Shown here: positions 11,761 to 22,989 of the stretch, in pieces | Position numbering within the stretch: position 1 is the first letter of the stretch | Layout: each line of letters opens with the position of its first letter | Assembly (NCBI GenBank): GCA_022494885.1 | Contig: JAGVSM010005053.1 | Span: forward strand, 124,001-188,000 | DNA from: Micrasema longulum | Lineage: Eukaryota; Arthropoda; Insecta; Trichoptera; Brachycentridae | Direction: 5' to 3' | Length of the DNA stretch: 64,000 nt | Made by a program: the position numbers and the translations under genes | Notes under the pieces: model-generated | What the model was told of the DNA's origin: nothing | Seen by the model: only the letters and a program-made list of their open reading frames with translations | Databases searched by the model: none

Positions 11761-12439
11761 TAAACTTATTAACCAAAAAAATACCTACCATATTTTACCA
11801 GATTCTAGATATCATTGAGTTGAATCAAGTGCTGTTTATAACTTACTATGCCAAATTAAGTGACATTACATTAGCTGTCTTTCCACTTGAACGTAAACAT
11901 TGAAGAATTTAAAAATACATACGGCTTAAAAATACTTTCGGTAAACATATGTTTTTCTCTGCCAGAAATTGAGCTTAGCCATGCATAACCGGAAGGGATG
12001 TTAGGCACGGCATTGCACGATTTCCCCCTAAATTACTTCAGTATATGGTGCACGTAAGGGTAGTTAGGAACGAATCACGATATTATCAGCGTTGCATTAA
12101 CGCCTGACCCTTTTGATTCGAATGTAATAAATCGAGAGGCTCATAATTTAAATTAAAATTATGAACCTAATGGCCTGAACTGCAGATCTGATACTAAGGT
12201 CAAATTTTGAACAGGTTATATTTATTACACCAAATACGTGTTTAATATCTTCAACATAAAAAAAATCACCAGAGATTTTTTAAAACATACGTAAATTTAA
12301 TATTTTTTTTATAATTTAAGTTAATTGGTGAAATATATTGGAACATAAGTATTACATCATTAACATACGTACATTTTTATTTTTAAAATACGGTTTTTTT
12401 CAAAAAGAATTGTTAAGGTGATCTTAACATATTTACACA
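11761..12439. other. Mostly unassigned; weak SINE-A-like traces near 12.0 kb
   Basis: About 12000-12065 has GGCACGGCATTGCACG and GGTGCACGTAAGGGTAG in SINE-A order (antisense) but is too decayed to count as a copy. The remainder is AT-rich. Confidence 0.35.
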
Positions 12440-12845
12440 TAAACTTTTACCCGCAGTTTCGCTCGCGTGTTATTACCGAGAAATTAGTTAAAAAATTAGT
12501 TTAGTCACTTTCAACTAAAAGATTTTTAACAAAGGAATGATATACTCGGATATATTTTTGCGGAGTAAAAAATAGCCAGTATAAATTGCCGGTCCTGCAA
12601 CTATCGCTGTGCAAAAAAACGACAATCCATTAGTCTATGGCGGCGTAGCATCGGTCTTCTATTTTAACATTGATTTATTTTTCTACTGTGAATTTTCCCG
12701 AGGGAGTGATATTTTTTTCGGGATAAAAAGTGACCCATAACAATTTTCAGCTCTTTTGTCGAAATCACGGTTATCGGTTGCTCTGTTGTGACGTGAAGGA
12801 AACACAAAACAGACAATCATACTTTCGCATTTATTATATAAGTAC
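12440..12845 (+). repeat. Lepidopteran retroelement-derived repeat (TTTACCCGCAGTTTCGCTCG type)
   Basis: It starts ACCCGCAGTTTCGCTCGCGT, contains TTTTCCCGAGGGAGTGATAT and CGGGATAAAAAGTGACCCAT, and ends CAGACAATCATACTTTCGCA, TTTATTATATAAGTA. I recall this start (CCCGCGGCTTCGCTCGC), middle (GGGATAAAAAGTAGCC) and end (ACTTTCGCATTTATAATATTAG) as a very common dispersed repeat in Lepidoptera, related to RTE-type retroelement tails. It carries no ORF. Confidence 0.65.
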
Positions 12846-14136
12846 ACATTATTAAACAGTTATGGTGGGTTTTAAATGCATAAAAGATATTTTTTTTAGT
12901 AAAAATTCGACGTACCTAAGCAGATACGTAAATAATTTATGTAAAAAAAATAAATTAAACATACCGTTTTATTCTTCAACCAATATTCTCGATTAAACTA
13001 AAACAATCAAATGCTATTGTCAACGTTCCAAAAGTAACGCAAAGTAAACTACTCAACCACAACTTAGTTTTTATTTTCTAACACTGTTAGTAAAGAAGAA
13101 AAAGTCCGTAAAATAAAATATTTATGTAAATTTAATAATTAAAATATTTTTCAATAAAAAAATATACATGAAATATTGGCGCGTTTCCAACATATTCCAA
13201 TAAACAAAACATACAACAAAACTACGAATTTAAATTTGAGAAACATACAAGATGATGACATAAAATCAACCAAAAATGCTGACATACACAAATAATATAT
13301 GAAAAAATAACAACACTACCACATTAAAAAAGCAAAGACAAGTGCAGGACGGTCAAAAATATGATACAATGGACTCAAACACTACTATGACTGACCTACT
13401 TGAAAAAATAAACTTGAGCAAATTTAAATCAACCTAAAAAAACACAGGATGGCTGATTTAATAAATAAAATAATTATCAACTGAAACAATATATATACAA
13501 GTAGTCATACTTGCTACCTAGATGGGTGCTCATGCTCATTCCGTTGTACATAGGAAGTAAGTACTACTGACTTTGCAACAATAACCGATGAACCGGAGAT
13601 TCAGTCTGTTTGTATAATAAACTCATATAAATGTCTATTTATTTCTTTTTTTGCAAAATTTTTGTGCCTAACAATGTGTGCCTATGTAAGATTTACAAAC
13701 CTAAAATGAATATCTTTTTTGCAACTTTTCTTCTATACTTCACTCTTTTACTGTAAATGCTTGATATAGACCGAAAGTACCGCTGTGCCAAATCCATCAA
13801 TTCTATAATTTCTTGTTTAAAAATAATTATTGTGAACGCGTCTATCTTTAAAAAAATACCGTTAGATTTTTTTGGAAGCAACAATGACCCGAATTGCGCC
13901 TTTCGCAAGGGTCGTTGTATGTAATAAAAGTCTGTCCGCTCGGGCAATCGGGAGCCTATTGTTCTTGCCGAGAAGGTACCCGAAGAACCAGCCACATGTC
14001 AATACTTGTGAAGCTCAGGACACTTTTAAAAACGCGAATAATAATAGTTTAAAATAATATTTATATTTTGAAATCCAAATCACTTTATTTACATGAATAA
14101 CATTTTACAAATTTTACATGAAAATTATAACAGCAA
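12846..14136. other. No gene seen; unassigned open frames at 13.7-14.05 kb
   Basis: AT-rich to about 13680. A GC-richer patch at about 13870-14000 is open in several frames on both strands. None gives a recognisable domain, so no coding call is made. Confidence 0.4.
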
Positions 14137-14250
14137 CCATCACGCCGTTTCCCCGTAAAAGTAGGTAGAGAGGATGGAACGCCACGTCACTCTATCTCAG
14201 CATATAGACTTCGCTTCTTCTACCTTCATACCTATTCTCGTGCACGCTCG
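14137..14250 (+). repeat. Lepidopteran SINE-like repeat, copy 1
   Basis: Head ATCACGCCGTTTCCCCGTA, then GTAGGTAGAGAGGATGGAAC, GCCACG, CTTCGCTTCTTCTACCTTC and TGCACGCTCGCCG. The same order is found at 57.45 kb (+) and, reverse complemented, at 25.1 kb. I recall this layout as a dispersed repeat of moths and butterflies, and it is the main taxonomic clue. Confidence 0.7.
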
Positions 14251-14329
14251 CCGATTATTCCGATTCTTATCATAAGTAAATTATAAGACTAGGTTAATTT
14301 AATATTTAAGTTTAGTAGAATAAGTTTTA

Positions 14330-15283
14330 AGAACACCATTTGGCGGGAAAGACGGAATTCGGCGGGAAAAGAAGACCGCCCCGACCGAAGCGTGCGCCCG
14401 CCAATGAGAGCGACGAGACCAACCGGGAAGGGGGGACGTCGAAAAGATGATAAAAACCGTGACGCCCGCTTCCCGGACTCTCTTCCTACGGAATCTCTTT
14501 CGACGGAGACTCTCTTCCACTTAAACTCTTCTACGGACTCTCTTCTACTGCGTCAGTTGACCTCAAGGGTCACGGGCGGGTGCCTTGCCATCCCCGTGGC
14601 CCAGTCAGCAGCCCAGTCAGCAGGCCAGTCAGCAACCCATTCAGCAGCCACTAGAAAAGCCACCACGCTGGCTAACCAGCCCTGACGCCGTAGCCCCAAC
14701 GCTGCCGCCTACGACGCAAACCACGCGCTCACGTCGCCGTACCACGGTGACGCAGCCCACGCGCCCACGCGCCAACGCGCCCACGCCGCTGCGCTCATGA
14801 CGAGCCGCCCACGTCGTGCGTCCCTCTACGCACCCGACGTCACTTCTCATGCCCCGCCATGGGACAGGAAGCCACGCCGCCGCTCATGACGAGCTGTCCT
14901 CGCGGCATACCTCACCGCAGCTGGACGCCGCCGTCCCAGCTACCCCTGTCGCCGCAGCCAGATGCCGCCTCCCCCTTCGATGTACCACGCCGCCGCCCCC
15001 ATCGCGTCCTGTGCCCACGCCGCACGCCAAGGACCCACGCCGCCTTCGCGTCACCACGCCGCGCGCCGCATCAGGGCGTAAGGTTAATTTTAAGTTTATT
15101 GTTTAAGTAGGTTAAGGCTAATTCTAAGTTAGGTTAGATTTTGTTCATAATTTAATTTAAATACATTTACTTTCCATCATTTATCTTTATTCTTCTCTTA
15201 CCCCTCCACATTGACATAATTAAACTGAATGCAACTTTAATCTAATTGTTATTCTTTACGAATAACTGGCGCCCGACAAATCC
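14330..15283 (+). mobile_element. GC-rich island, candidate LTR with primer-binding-site-like motif
   Basis: About 14340-15080 is extremely GC-rich compared with its surroundings and C-biased on the + strand. It contains short tandem repeats: four 12-base CCAGTCAGCAGC-type units at 14601-14648, several ACGGACTCTCTTC-type units at about 14475-14550, and CTCATGACGAGC twice. An arthropod-style initiator TCAGTT lies at 14553. The 3' side is AT-rich and ends TAAC|TGGCGCCCGACAAATCC, where TGGCGCCCGAC at 15267 looks like a retroviral-type primer-binding site next to an LTR end. No gag or pol frame follows, and the 5' boundary and a partner LTR were not found. Overlapping open frames here follow from low stop-codon density and are not called genes. 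Confidence 0.4.
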
Positions 15284-15499
15284 AACGTCTCTAATCTCTC
15301 TTACTTAATGATTTAATTTTTAATTCTAATTTTTATTTAATTGTATATATTTTTAATTTTTAATTACTTTTTCGAGGTTGTCATGCTTTATTCTCTTTTT
15401 TGCAATACATTACTTTTACTGAGTTTAACCATAACAACTAACTATGTTTTATGTCATATCGGTGTACCTACCCAAAACTTGAAGGTGAGGGGGTCGGTA

Positions 15500-15605
15500 G
15501 TGTATCTTTATAATCGCTAAATGAAGTTTATCTTCAACTATACCGTCAAGGTGAAGGTATGACGTATTTATCTTCCCATCATAATCGAGGCCCGGGTCGT
15601 GTTGC
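15500..15605. mobile_element. MITE-B fragment (one arm)
   Basis: GTATTTATCTTCCCATCAT, AATCGAGGCCCGGG at about 15567-15598 matches the right arm of the 48.8 kb element. No matching left arm was found. Sequence to about 16500 on the right is AT-rich and unassigned. Confidence 0.4.
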
Positions 15606-16529
15606 GCTTTGGTTGGTTTTAAACTCCAGACCGTCTTTTTTAATCTCAAATATCCACACTATGCATACCTTGCTAATTCTGCCGGTGTAAATAACCCACT
15701 AAATTAAAAATGTACGCTGCAAATAATGAATGTTAATAACAACTCGCCCACCTGTATGTTAGATTTTCGGGAGAATTCGGCTCTGTCTAAATGAGAAAAG
15801 TTTCATATAATTTTGAAAAGCGTCCAACAAAACACGTTCGGGTGAATATTTTATGGCCTTTGAATCCCGCGCAGTCACGCATACTCTCCACCATTTTGGG
15901 AAACTACGTTGGGAAATTGAGCCCAAATGTTTTGAAATGGTTACACTAAATGAAATATTATTTTAAACTCCAAATTAATGTATTATACACTTGTAATAAC
16001 ATACATACTAGTGGGATTAGAGTTTGATGTTAGTTTACGAGTAACGTTTTGGAAAAAATCGACAGAGATATCGATTCGTCACCGTCTTTAAATGTGAAAT
16101 CCTTGTCGATTTCAGCCAAACTAAAAAAAAATATTTTTTTATCTTCATGTTGAATCAGTATTTATGTAAAATAAAAACTTCAAAAAATAAAATTAATGTT
16201 AAATAAAAATGTTTTGTCCGGCCGGTAAAACAACTTTGTGACTTCAAATCGATTGTCGATCACTTTTTAGATTTAAAACATTTAATTTTTGGATTCCCTG
16301 AAATGTAAGCAAGCGTAAAAAAGCTGTCAGGAGGCATCCTAAGTATATTGCTCAGCCAGTTGTTTTGCCTCAGTTGGATGAAAGATATTACCGGAGGTTG
16401 CTATGTCCGTTATTTATTGAAGTTTTTGAAATAAAATTTTTCAAACGAAATGTGTGATTTAAAGTAATCACAAAAAACGTTCTTTGGCGTCATTTTATTG
16501 AATTAAACCAGGAAAACAATAATACAATA

Positions 16530-16690
16530 ACCGAACGTGGTACTGTGGTAGTGCTGCTGATTCACGTTTTAGAGGTCCAAGGTCAGAACCCCGCGATACC
16601 AAAACTTTATTATATTTTTTTATCATAATACGGCAAGTATAAATGGCCCCAAAATAAGAAACTTTAGCCATATGGGAAATTGGATGCAAT
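16530..16690 (+). repeat. SINE-B, tRNA-derived, copy 1
   Basis: The tRNA-like head is GTGGTACTGTGGTAGTGCTG, with TTTTAGAGGTCCAAGGTCAG and AACCCCG in place of the B box. A body follows with AAATGGCCCCAAAATAAG. Head and body order match the copies at 19.3, 20.0 and 53.0 kb. The clover-leaf pairing is decayed. Confidence 0.65.
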
Positions 16691-16799
16691 AAATGTTTTC
16701 TTGCGCGCGATAAAAGTTAGAGCATTAAATTGTACGACAAAGTTTCTTGAAAATGTACGAAAAAAAATAATTCAACATTTTAATAAAAACGAATTACTT

Positions 16800-17040
16800 T
16801 GAACAACGTCACTAGTTCATTGAATCAACTAATGACAAGAGAGCTGAGAAAGATATCCGGTTTACTTACTGTTGACGGACTGATCGGCAGAACTGACCAA
16901 GAATAAGCGGAAGAGAACCTCTGAGGTCACAATAATTTCAGATACACAAAACTTAAACAAATCATAGCGCTGATAAAGGGATATATATATATTTTTAATG
17001 TTTAACTAAGTTAAATAGTCTAATAACAATTTATTTTTTA
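16800..17040 (-). repeat. Repeat-D, antisense partial copy
   Basis: On the minus strand it reads ATCAGCGCTATGATTTG, GTTCTCTTCCGCTTATTCTT, GGTCAGTTCTGCCGATC, then AAACCGGATATC. These phrases occur in the same order at 38.6-38.9 kb. The apparent ACA|GTAAGT donor on this strand (16867-16872) belongs to the repeat and is not taken as a host splice site. Confidence 0.65.
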
Positions 17041-17374
17041 AAACAACTGAACTTTCTCATTGAGGCATTATGATAAATCGCAAAAAGAAAAATATTTATT
17101 TTCGTTTTATTTTTTTAAAAATTTTACAAAACGCCCAGGGAGCAGTTACAAAAATTATACAAGTAAGTACAAACATAGTAATAATTTTAAAAATAAACAA
17201 AAACACAATTTATTTTATTTTTATCACACATGTTTAAACCAAAAAAGCATACTGCGATGCAAAATAAAAAGTAAAAACTTTGGGTATTACAAAAGTGAAA
17301 AAAATTCATTAAAAAAAAATATAACAATAATAGGAAACAGTGGATACGTACATGAAATAGTAATAAAATATATA

Positions 17375-18474
17375 TACATAGGAGAATGGTGTACAAAATG
17401 ACATAGGAGGGTAAAATGTCATAGTAATCATATCTCAGAAACCAAACTCTTAATCATGTTTGAACCTGCAAAAGAATGAGCACTGGTGCGACACATAAAT
17501 ACTCACCAATATTTAGGACGCTTATGGCGACCGCCCGAAGATAACGTGTTGCGGGTTACATTGTGAAATAAAATAATATTTTTGGTGCGCGGACACCGAA
17601 GGTATTTTTATTTTATTTGTATTATTCTACAACACAAACTGAAAGGATATGTTGTGTCGTTGTTAATCTTTATGAAAAACTATAGTTTTGTTAAAATTTA
17701 CAAAGTGCAATGTGTTATTTTTTAAAGTTTTTAAAAACCCAAGTAGTGGGGCAAAACGACATATGTACCGGTAGGGTAAAATGACATACTATGTCATTTT
17801 TCCCCAATCAATTTTTTTTTTTAGAAGAATAATAAAGCTTCGCAATTATGTGCGTAAAACATGACATTTGAATACAACTCCAAATATATCAGAGGCTAAA
17901 GCTAAAGGTTCCAAAAAACATATCCTGGAAAAGTGTAAACAAGGTATATGTAAAAATTTGATTATTGATTCAGACACTGAAAGACCTTCTACTTACAGAC
18001 GATGAAGATGACTGCTCATGCATTAATTGTAATACGTTATATACGAAATCAAAGCCAGGTGAAACATGGTAAAAATGCATAAAGTGTGGAAACTGGGTTC
18101 ATGCAGAATGTGCTGGTTTAAATAAAAAAAACAAGATTTTCGTTTGTGAAGTGTGCATTTAATATTTTAATTCTTTAATATTCATAAAAAAAATCAATTA
18201 TGTTTTTAAAAAGTGTTGAATAATCATCCCATCCATGTATATACCGTATGTCATTTTGTACACCCGGTGGGGCAAAACGGTTTTTTGCAGTATGTTTTTT
18301 ATTTTCATATTTTTATTCGATAGATTTGTATTTTTTTCTACAACAACAGTGCTAAGATGTTAAAAAATAGTGTACATTTCGAACCAAAGAGATTTTTTAC
18401 TAAACATGTTACCAATTTTTTTTTTTTCATTTTACAAAAAAATCTATGTCATTTTGTACACCCTTCCCCTATAT
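17375..18474 (+). mobile_element. DNA transposon relic with subterminal repeat array and PHD-finger tail
   Basis: The ends share a 19-base perfect core in inverted orientation: GGTGTACAAAATGACATAG at 17388-17406 on the + strand and its complement at about 18444-18462. The wider arms, about 33 bases, have a few mismatches. Further copies of a GGG(C/T)AAAA(C/T)GACAT-type motif lie at about 17411, 17749, 17772, 17796 (reverse), 18248 (reverse) and 18266. Such subterminal arrays commonly bind transposase. The only coding trace is the C-terminal zinc finger at 18001-18162; catalytic DDE sequence is not visible. A deleted autonomous element is the likeliest reading. Confidence 0.65.
18001..18162 (+). 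pseudogene. PHD-like zinc finger C-terminus of a transposase
   Basis: The frame reads DDEDDCSCINCNTLYTKSKP, then GETW, a stop codon, KCIKCGNWVHAECAGLNKKN, then KIFVCEVCI and a natural stop. Ligand spacing C-x2-C ... W-(stop)-K-C-x2-C-x2-W-x-H-x2-C ... F-V-C-x2-C matches the Cys4-His-Cys3 PHD finger that ends many insect pogo/Tigger-type transposases. One in-frame stop replaces the residue after the Trp, so it is not functional. The acidic run just before the finger is also usual for these tails. The upstream frame is broken. Confidence 0.65.
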
Positions 18475-19059
18475 ATTGAATTACTAAGAGTCTTTCAAGG
18501 CATGCACTCAGTTTTCGGCAGGTGAATTAATTCTTAAAGAGCGACAAAATTCAATTCTTTCTTTTTAGAAATAAACCACTAACGCAAAATTTGCAGAAAG
18601 GGGGGAGAAAAGATTATGTTTTTACTTTAGTTTTCCGTTTCTCTATATTTTAGCCCATACTCCGGAGAGCAGATAGTAGGTACGCCACTGACACGTCCTT
18701 CCGCTTGGTTACGGTTTTACAGCGAAGTTCCGCTCAGGGTAGAGCTAAATCCGCGCAGTGGCGGCACGCGAGTGGCGCTCCGGCCCAGAGTACGACAGGT
18801 TTTCTTTAACCATTTTAATGTCTTCTCGCGAACCATGCAACGCGACTGAGTGCTAAGTAACAAGACCGAAAATTTTAAAAGCACCAGCGGAACTTGAAAA
18901 TAAAAATAAATGTACCATGCGCGAACACACGTACAAGCTATACGAATGTGTTTTTACAGAGTGGAACGGCTGAATCGAATAAGTGAAATGCAAACATTAC
19001 GGTAATTAAAAAAATGAGAAATGAAACATTTATTTTTTCAACTTAAAAAAAAACAGGAA
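18475..19059. other. Unassigned; GC-rich patch at 18.69-18.87 kb
   Basis: About 18690-18870 is CpG-rich (CCGCGCAGTGGCGGCACGCG, AGTGGCGCTCCGGCCC) in an AT-rich setting. No frame, splice pair or shared repeat explains it. It could be an old promoter or an unrecognised element end. Confidence 0.35.
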
Positions 19060-19190
19060 TTAAAGCCGGGGCCACAGCATGGTAGGCAAACTTGCCAATC
19101 ACCACACTACAAGGCAAACATCCCACTCAATTTCCTTTGTCAAGATTTTTATCTGACAGAAGTAGAGGTTTATTCTTACTTTTTCATTAG
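19060..19190 (-). repeat. SINE-A fragment (leader and part of head)
   Basis: ATGGTAGGCAAACTTGCCAA, CACCACACTACAAGGC, then CCCACTCAATTTCC and CAAGATTTTTATCTGACAG match the head and leader of SINE-A in reverse. The body is missing. Confidence 0.55.
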
Positions 19191-19234
19191 CATACCTATA
19201 GTTTATTATACATTTTTCGAGACGTAAGTCCCAA

Positions 19235-19440
19235 CTTCATGGGACCAAAGTTGAGATGGGATTTACCCGAATTATTTTTTATCATTATGAGGATTTATCA
19301 AAATGACTGAATTTTGGGATCATTTTACTATTTGTAAAATACTATGATAGAAAATATTTAGTAAGTTGTGGTATGGAAGGGTTCGAACTTCGGACCTCTA
19401 GTTCGTAAGTTCGTGATACTACCACAAGATCATAACAATG
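19235..19440 (-). repeat. SINE-B copy 2, antisense
   Basis: On the minus strand the head is CTTGTGGTAGTATCACG, AACTAGAGGTCCGAAGTTCG and AACCC. The body has AAATGATCCCAAAATTCAG. It shows the same order as the copies at 16.5, 20.0 and 53.0 kb. Confidence 0.65.
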
Positions 19441-19944
19441 TAAAGGTTAAAATTATTAGCACACATAATCAAACGATTATTTTTTTGAAGCAATTATTTT
19501 AAAAATAAAACCGATATGACAAAATTAAGCGTTTAATCAAATTATTTTGCATAGTATTTTTTTGTATTTGGACTTTCAAAATTGTAAATTACAACTCGAC
19601 AGAGATGTATTGTTTATTTACATATATTTACATACTTCGTACATATCTAGCAGAGGCTCAAAGGTAATTGAGAAGCTTATTTAAACAGTCGAGGGAAAAT
19701 TTCACAGGTGGGACCTACCCTTTAAGAAATAGAAGCCTGATTTAAAAAAATCAAACAGATTAAAACTTAACCAAACTAAATTTAATCAGGTGAGTAACAA
19801 TTTTTAGACTGTTCAAGTTTTTAAGTTAACGTTTTGTAATCATTTTGGCGAAATGATTATGTCCAATAAATTTAAACCCAGTCTTTAAATAATTCACTTC
19901 CCTCTTTTTTTCAATTAAATAAAGTTTTTTATTTAAAGTAACAT
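19441..19944. other. No gene seen
   Basis: AT-rich. A good CAG|GTGAGT donor sequence occurs at 19790 on the + strand, but no open exon or acceptor precedes it. Confidence 0.45.
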
Positions 19945-20110
19945 TTATCAAAGTAACAATCATTTAAATTTTGAGGGGCATTTAGAACGAGTTTTAAATA
20001 ACTCACTAAAAGAAAATAGAAACAAATTTATGGTAGAGAAGGGTGCGTACCTGGGACCATTGATCTGTGAATCCGCAGTACTAGCCACAGGACTACAATC
20101 CGATTCTAGA
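19945..20110 (-). repeat. SINE-B copy 3, antisense
   Basis: The minus-strand head is TAGTCCTGTGGCTAGTACTG and GATCAATGGTCCCAGGT. The body has GTTATTTAAAACTCGTTC and AAATGCCCCTCAAAATTTAA, close to the 53.0 kb copy (ACTCGTTGAAAATGGCCC, TCAAAATG). Confidence 0.65.
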
Positions 20111-20409
20111 TACGAGTATACATAATGTACTTGTGGATTACCTCCTTTCTGGCCGATGCCAAGTTTACCAGATTACAGAAAGCTCCCTCAGGCAGCTTTT
20201 CTCGATCGGCAAAACGAGGAATTTTTCCTTACATGTGGGCACCGACAAAGAGGTTGTAGCCTTCAGATATTGTGTGCGGTGTATGGTGAACAAGTTGTTA
20301 AAGTGAACCAACTGACAAAAGGGTAAATAAAATGTATGAAATGTCATGACTCTACGAGCTTCTTGCCTATTTTTTACTAAACTGTATCGATTTTTCAATT
20401 AAGATAGAT

Positions 20410-20705
20410 ATTTTGCAAACAAGGAACCAGAAAAAAAAATTTTTTGCAATATACAAATTATTTTTATTATTATATTTTATACACAATATATATATCTAAT
20501 TTATTTATTTTTCTACCTCAGTATGTTAAGTATTAAAATCCCAAAGTAATTATATAGAACGTTTATAAAACAACTGTGTAATATGTATAGATATATTGTT
20601 ATTATATTATTTCATAATTTTGTAATGGAACACTGTATGTTAATTGTATTAATGTTTATGTTTATAAAAAGGCATTTGTGCCGTGTTAACACTAATAAAT
20701 AAATA
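20410..20705 (+). repeat. Non-LTR retrotransposon 3' end with terminal hairpin
   Basis: It ends AAAAAGGCATTTGTGCCGTG, ACACTAATAAATAAATAAATAA. The GGCA-TTTG-TGCC hairpin followed by a (TAAA)-type tail is shared in form with 23.5, 49.6 and 60.2 kb. The coding part upstream (20150-20400) is not clearly recognisable. Confidence 0.55.
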
Positions 20706-21254
20706 AATAAAATAATATATGTATAATAGAGTTGCTCGGAATTATTAACCCCGTTCTAAAATAGTCAAAAAAAAAAAAAAAAACATTAATTAATATTATG
20801 CTCAGTTCTCTCTGTTAGTTTGATTTCACCTAAATGCCAATAAATTTAAACATCTTTTGACATATTTAATACTTCGCCTGCTTTAATGAAATGAAAAATT
20901 ATGTCAAGTACAATGTAATAAGTTACCAGTTGAAAGAATGTTTAAATTAGTCACTCCCTGCTACTAAATTATTATAGTGATGAAGTAACTTTTCTATACT
21001 TGTTTATATAAATGTGTGTATGTGCTTATAATTTCTTTATTTTTCTTTATTCTTCCAGATATATTAAATTACACTTTGTAACAAGTAAATTACGAACTTT
21101 TGAATAACTTCTACTAAACCTCCTTAAACACGTTTTTATCAACTTAATTTTGTTGACCTTTAAATAATTGCGGCCTATTTTTGTTTATAAACTTTATTAT
21201 GTATTATATAAGTAAATTTGTATTGTAAAAGTCTTATAGGCGTTTAATGTAAAA
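20706..21254. other. No gene seen; A18 tract at 20767
   Basis: AT-rich with a run of about 18 A at 20767-20784, possibly the tail of an unrecognised retroposed sequence. Confidence 0.45.
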
Positions 21255-21600
21255 AAAAACATAAAAACAATAAATAAAGGTAAAAAAATAATAAAACATC
21301 ACAAAAACCCTAGTAAAAAATGTAGTAAAAACATATTTAAAAAACCCAGTAAAATACGTAGTAAAAATAAAATACACAGTAAAAGACATAGTAAAAACAT
21401 ATTAAAAATCCAATAAAATCCGAAGTAAAAACAAAATACAAAGTCAAAAAATATATGTGCATAGCAAAAAACATATTGAAAAAAAACATGTAAGATACGA
21501 AAAAAAAAGAAAAAAGATAGTAAAATATGTAACAAAAAATAAATATGAATCGTAAAAAACATATTTAAAAACAGTACATAGTAAAAACAGAGAAAAAGTA
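21255..21600. repeat. A-rich degenerate minisatellite (AGTAAAAACATA type)
   Basis: Many imperfect copies of a roughly 12-base AGTAAAAACATA unit are arranged in longer blocks (CATAGTAAAAACATATT recurs at about 21329, 21388 and 21558). The minus strand is stop-free for 87 codons, but the product is an almost pure Phe/Leu/Ile run caused by the repeat, so no gene is called. Confidence 0.65.
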
Positions 21601-22989
21601 AAAAGTATTACAGCGTAAGCAATGACTATATCTTTAAAATGTCAGTTAGTTCACTTCGCCTGCAATGAACTCAGTTGATAGTTATAAATTTATCTACATA
21701 GATACGTAAGCGTATATAATCCACAATGCCTAGAATATGCGAGCAATACAACAAACAATTTACCGAGGCCGACATTTATCATAGGTACCAAAAACATAAC
21801 TTTAAGTCACACGGAAATTTTAAGAAGATCCCATATTTCAGCAGAATGGTGAATGTTACACAATCTGTAATGTTTAACCTTTCCCAGACTAAGCGTGAAA
21901 AAAATCCGCGAGTTTCCGAACGGGGTACCAGGAATACCCCAGCTAAAATGCTATAAATCTAACAAAAAAAGAGTTATGGCATTATGATTGTGATGGTAGT
22001 GTTCATAAAAATGTCTCAAAATATTTCGAGTTTTTTACAAAATTAATACATATTTTCATTATGTACTGTAGCAAAAGGATGCTTTATGACATCGCGTTCT
22101 TCTCACTGCTACACGTTGAATATCACCGATCTAAAGTCTAACAGCCCGTTAACTGAGGGTTGGAAGGGGAAATACGTGTAAAATCTTACAGACAAAATCC
22201 GGATTATTGTGATTATTTCTGGAAATTAGCGATCAAATAGTAAAAAATGACCAACATATAAAAGATTTATGCTGTAGAGCGATGAATTGTAATGTTTGCT
22301 GTTTGCACGGGGAAATAAAAAACACGTGTAAATTATTATTGAATAAATTGGGTACAAAAACATTTTAATATTTTGATACATTTTCAGCATAATAAGGTTT
22401 TACGATTATGCAAAAAATTGAATAAATATGATGAATAACAAAAAAAGTTTTTGAAAAAAACATGCTTCTCGGGGGACCCTAGATTTCCTTTTAGACCCGT
22501 AAGGGTTAAGTTAGCTGTGTTATGTGTGTGTTTTTATAACTCAGAAACATTATTTTGATTTAATTTTTTCAATAAGTCAAGTAAAAAACGAGTCTCCGTA
22601 TTTTAGTAGATGCCAGAGAATCAAATAAAAATTTTCCAAAAAAAAAAATATATTTGAGGATTTACGAAGCTATTACGAATACCAAGTGCCTAGAGATTTG
22701 AGAGCACATTACGGTAATTAAGAAGCGTCTCATGGGACGCGAGAGCGGCCTTCTTTAGATGCGAATTCCAAGTCCGGAGATTTTTGTACAATTTTAATTA
22801 ATTAAAACAGGATTCGCTAAGCTTTGATTGAAAATGGCCCATACTAATGCCGCTGTAAATTTTAAGTACATTTAAACCATTTTAACAGCGGAAAAAAATA
22901 TTATGGTTTAAAAATAAAATCAGTAGGTTTTTTCGAATGAAAATGGCGCATTCTTTATTGCCTGAAATACTAATAATTGATTTAAAAAA
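21601..22989. other. No gene seen
   Basis: The short frame at 21726-21956 has no recognisable domain. About 22130-22510 has GC-richer ends (AACAGCCCGTTAACTGAGGG and GACCCGTAAGGGTTAAG) that may be decayed ends of one element, but the match is weak. Confidence 0.4.

Noticed and set aside
14392..15110. Several overlapping open frames on both strands in the GC-rich island
   Set aside because: Stops are rare in GC-rich DNA, and products are Pro/Thr/Arg/Ala runs that follow the short tandem repeats. No domain, start context or splice signal supports coding.
15105..15140. TTAGGTTAGG-like phrases suggesting insect telomere repeat
   Set aside because: Only GGTTAAGG and TTAGGTTAG pieces occur once each. 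There is no tandem array.
16867..16872. ACA|GTAAGT donor with a 51-base exon-like segment on the minus strand
   Set aside because: The segment is part of Repeat-D, found again at 38.74 kb.
22130..22510. Possible element with CCCGTTAACTGAGGG and CCCGTAAGGGTTAAG ends
   Set aside because: The end similarity is too short and imperfect to separate from chance.
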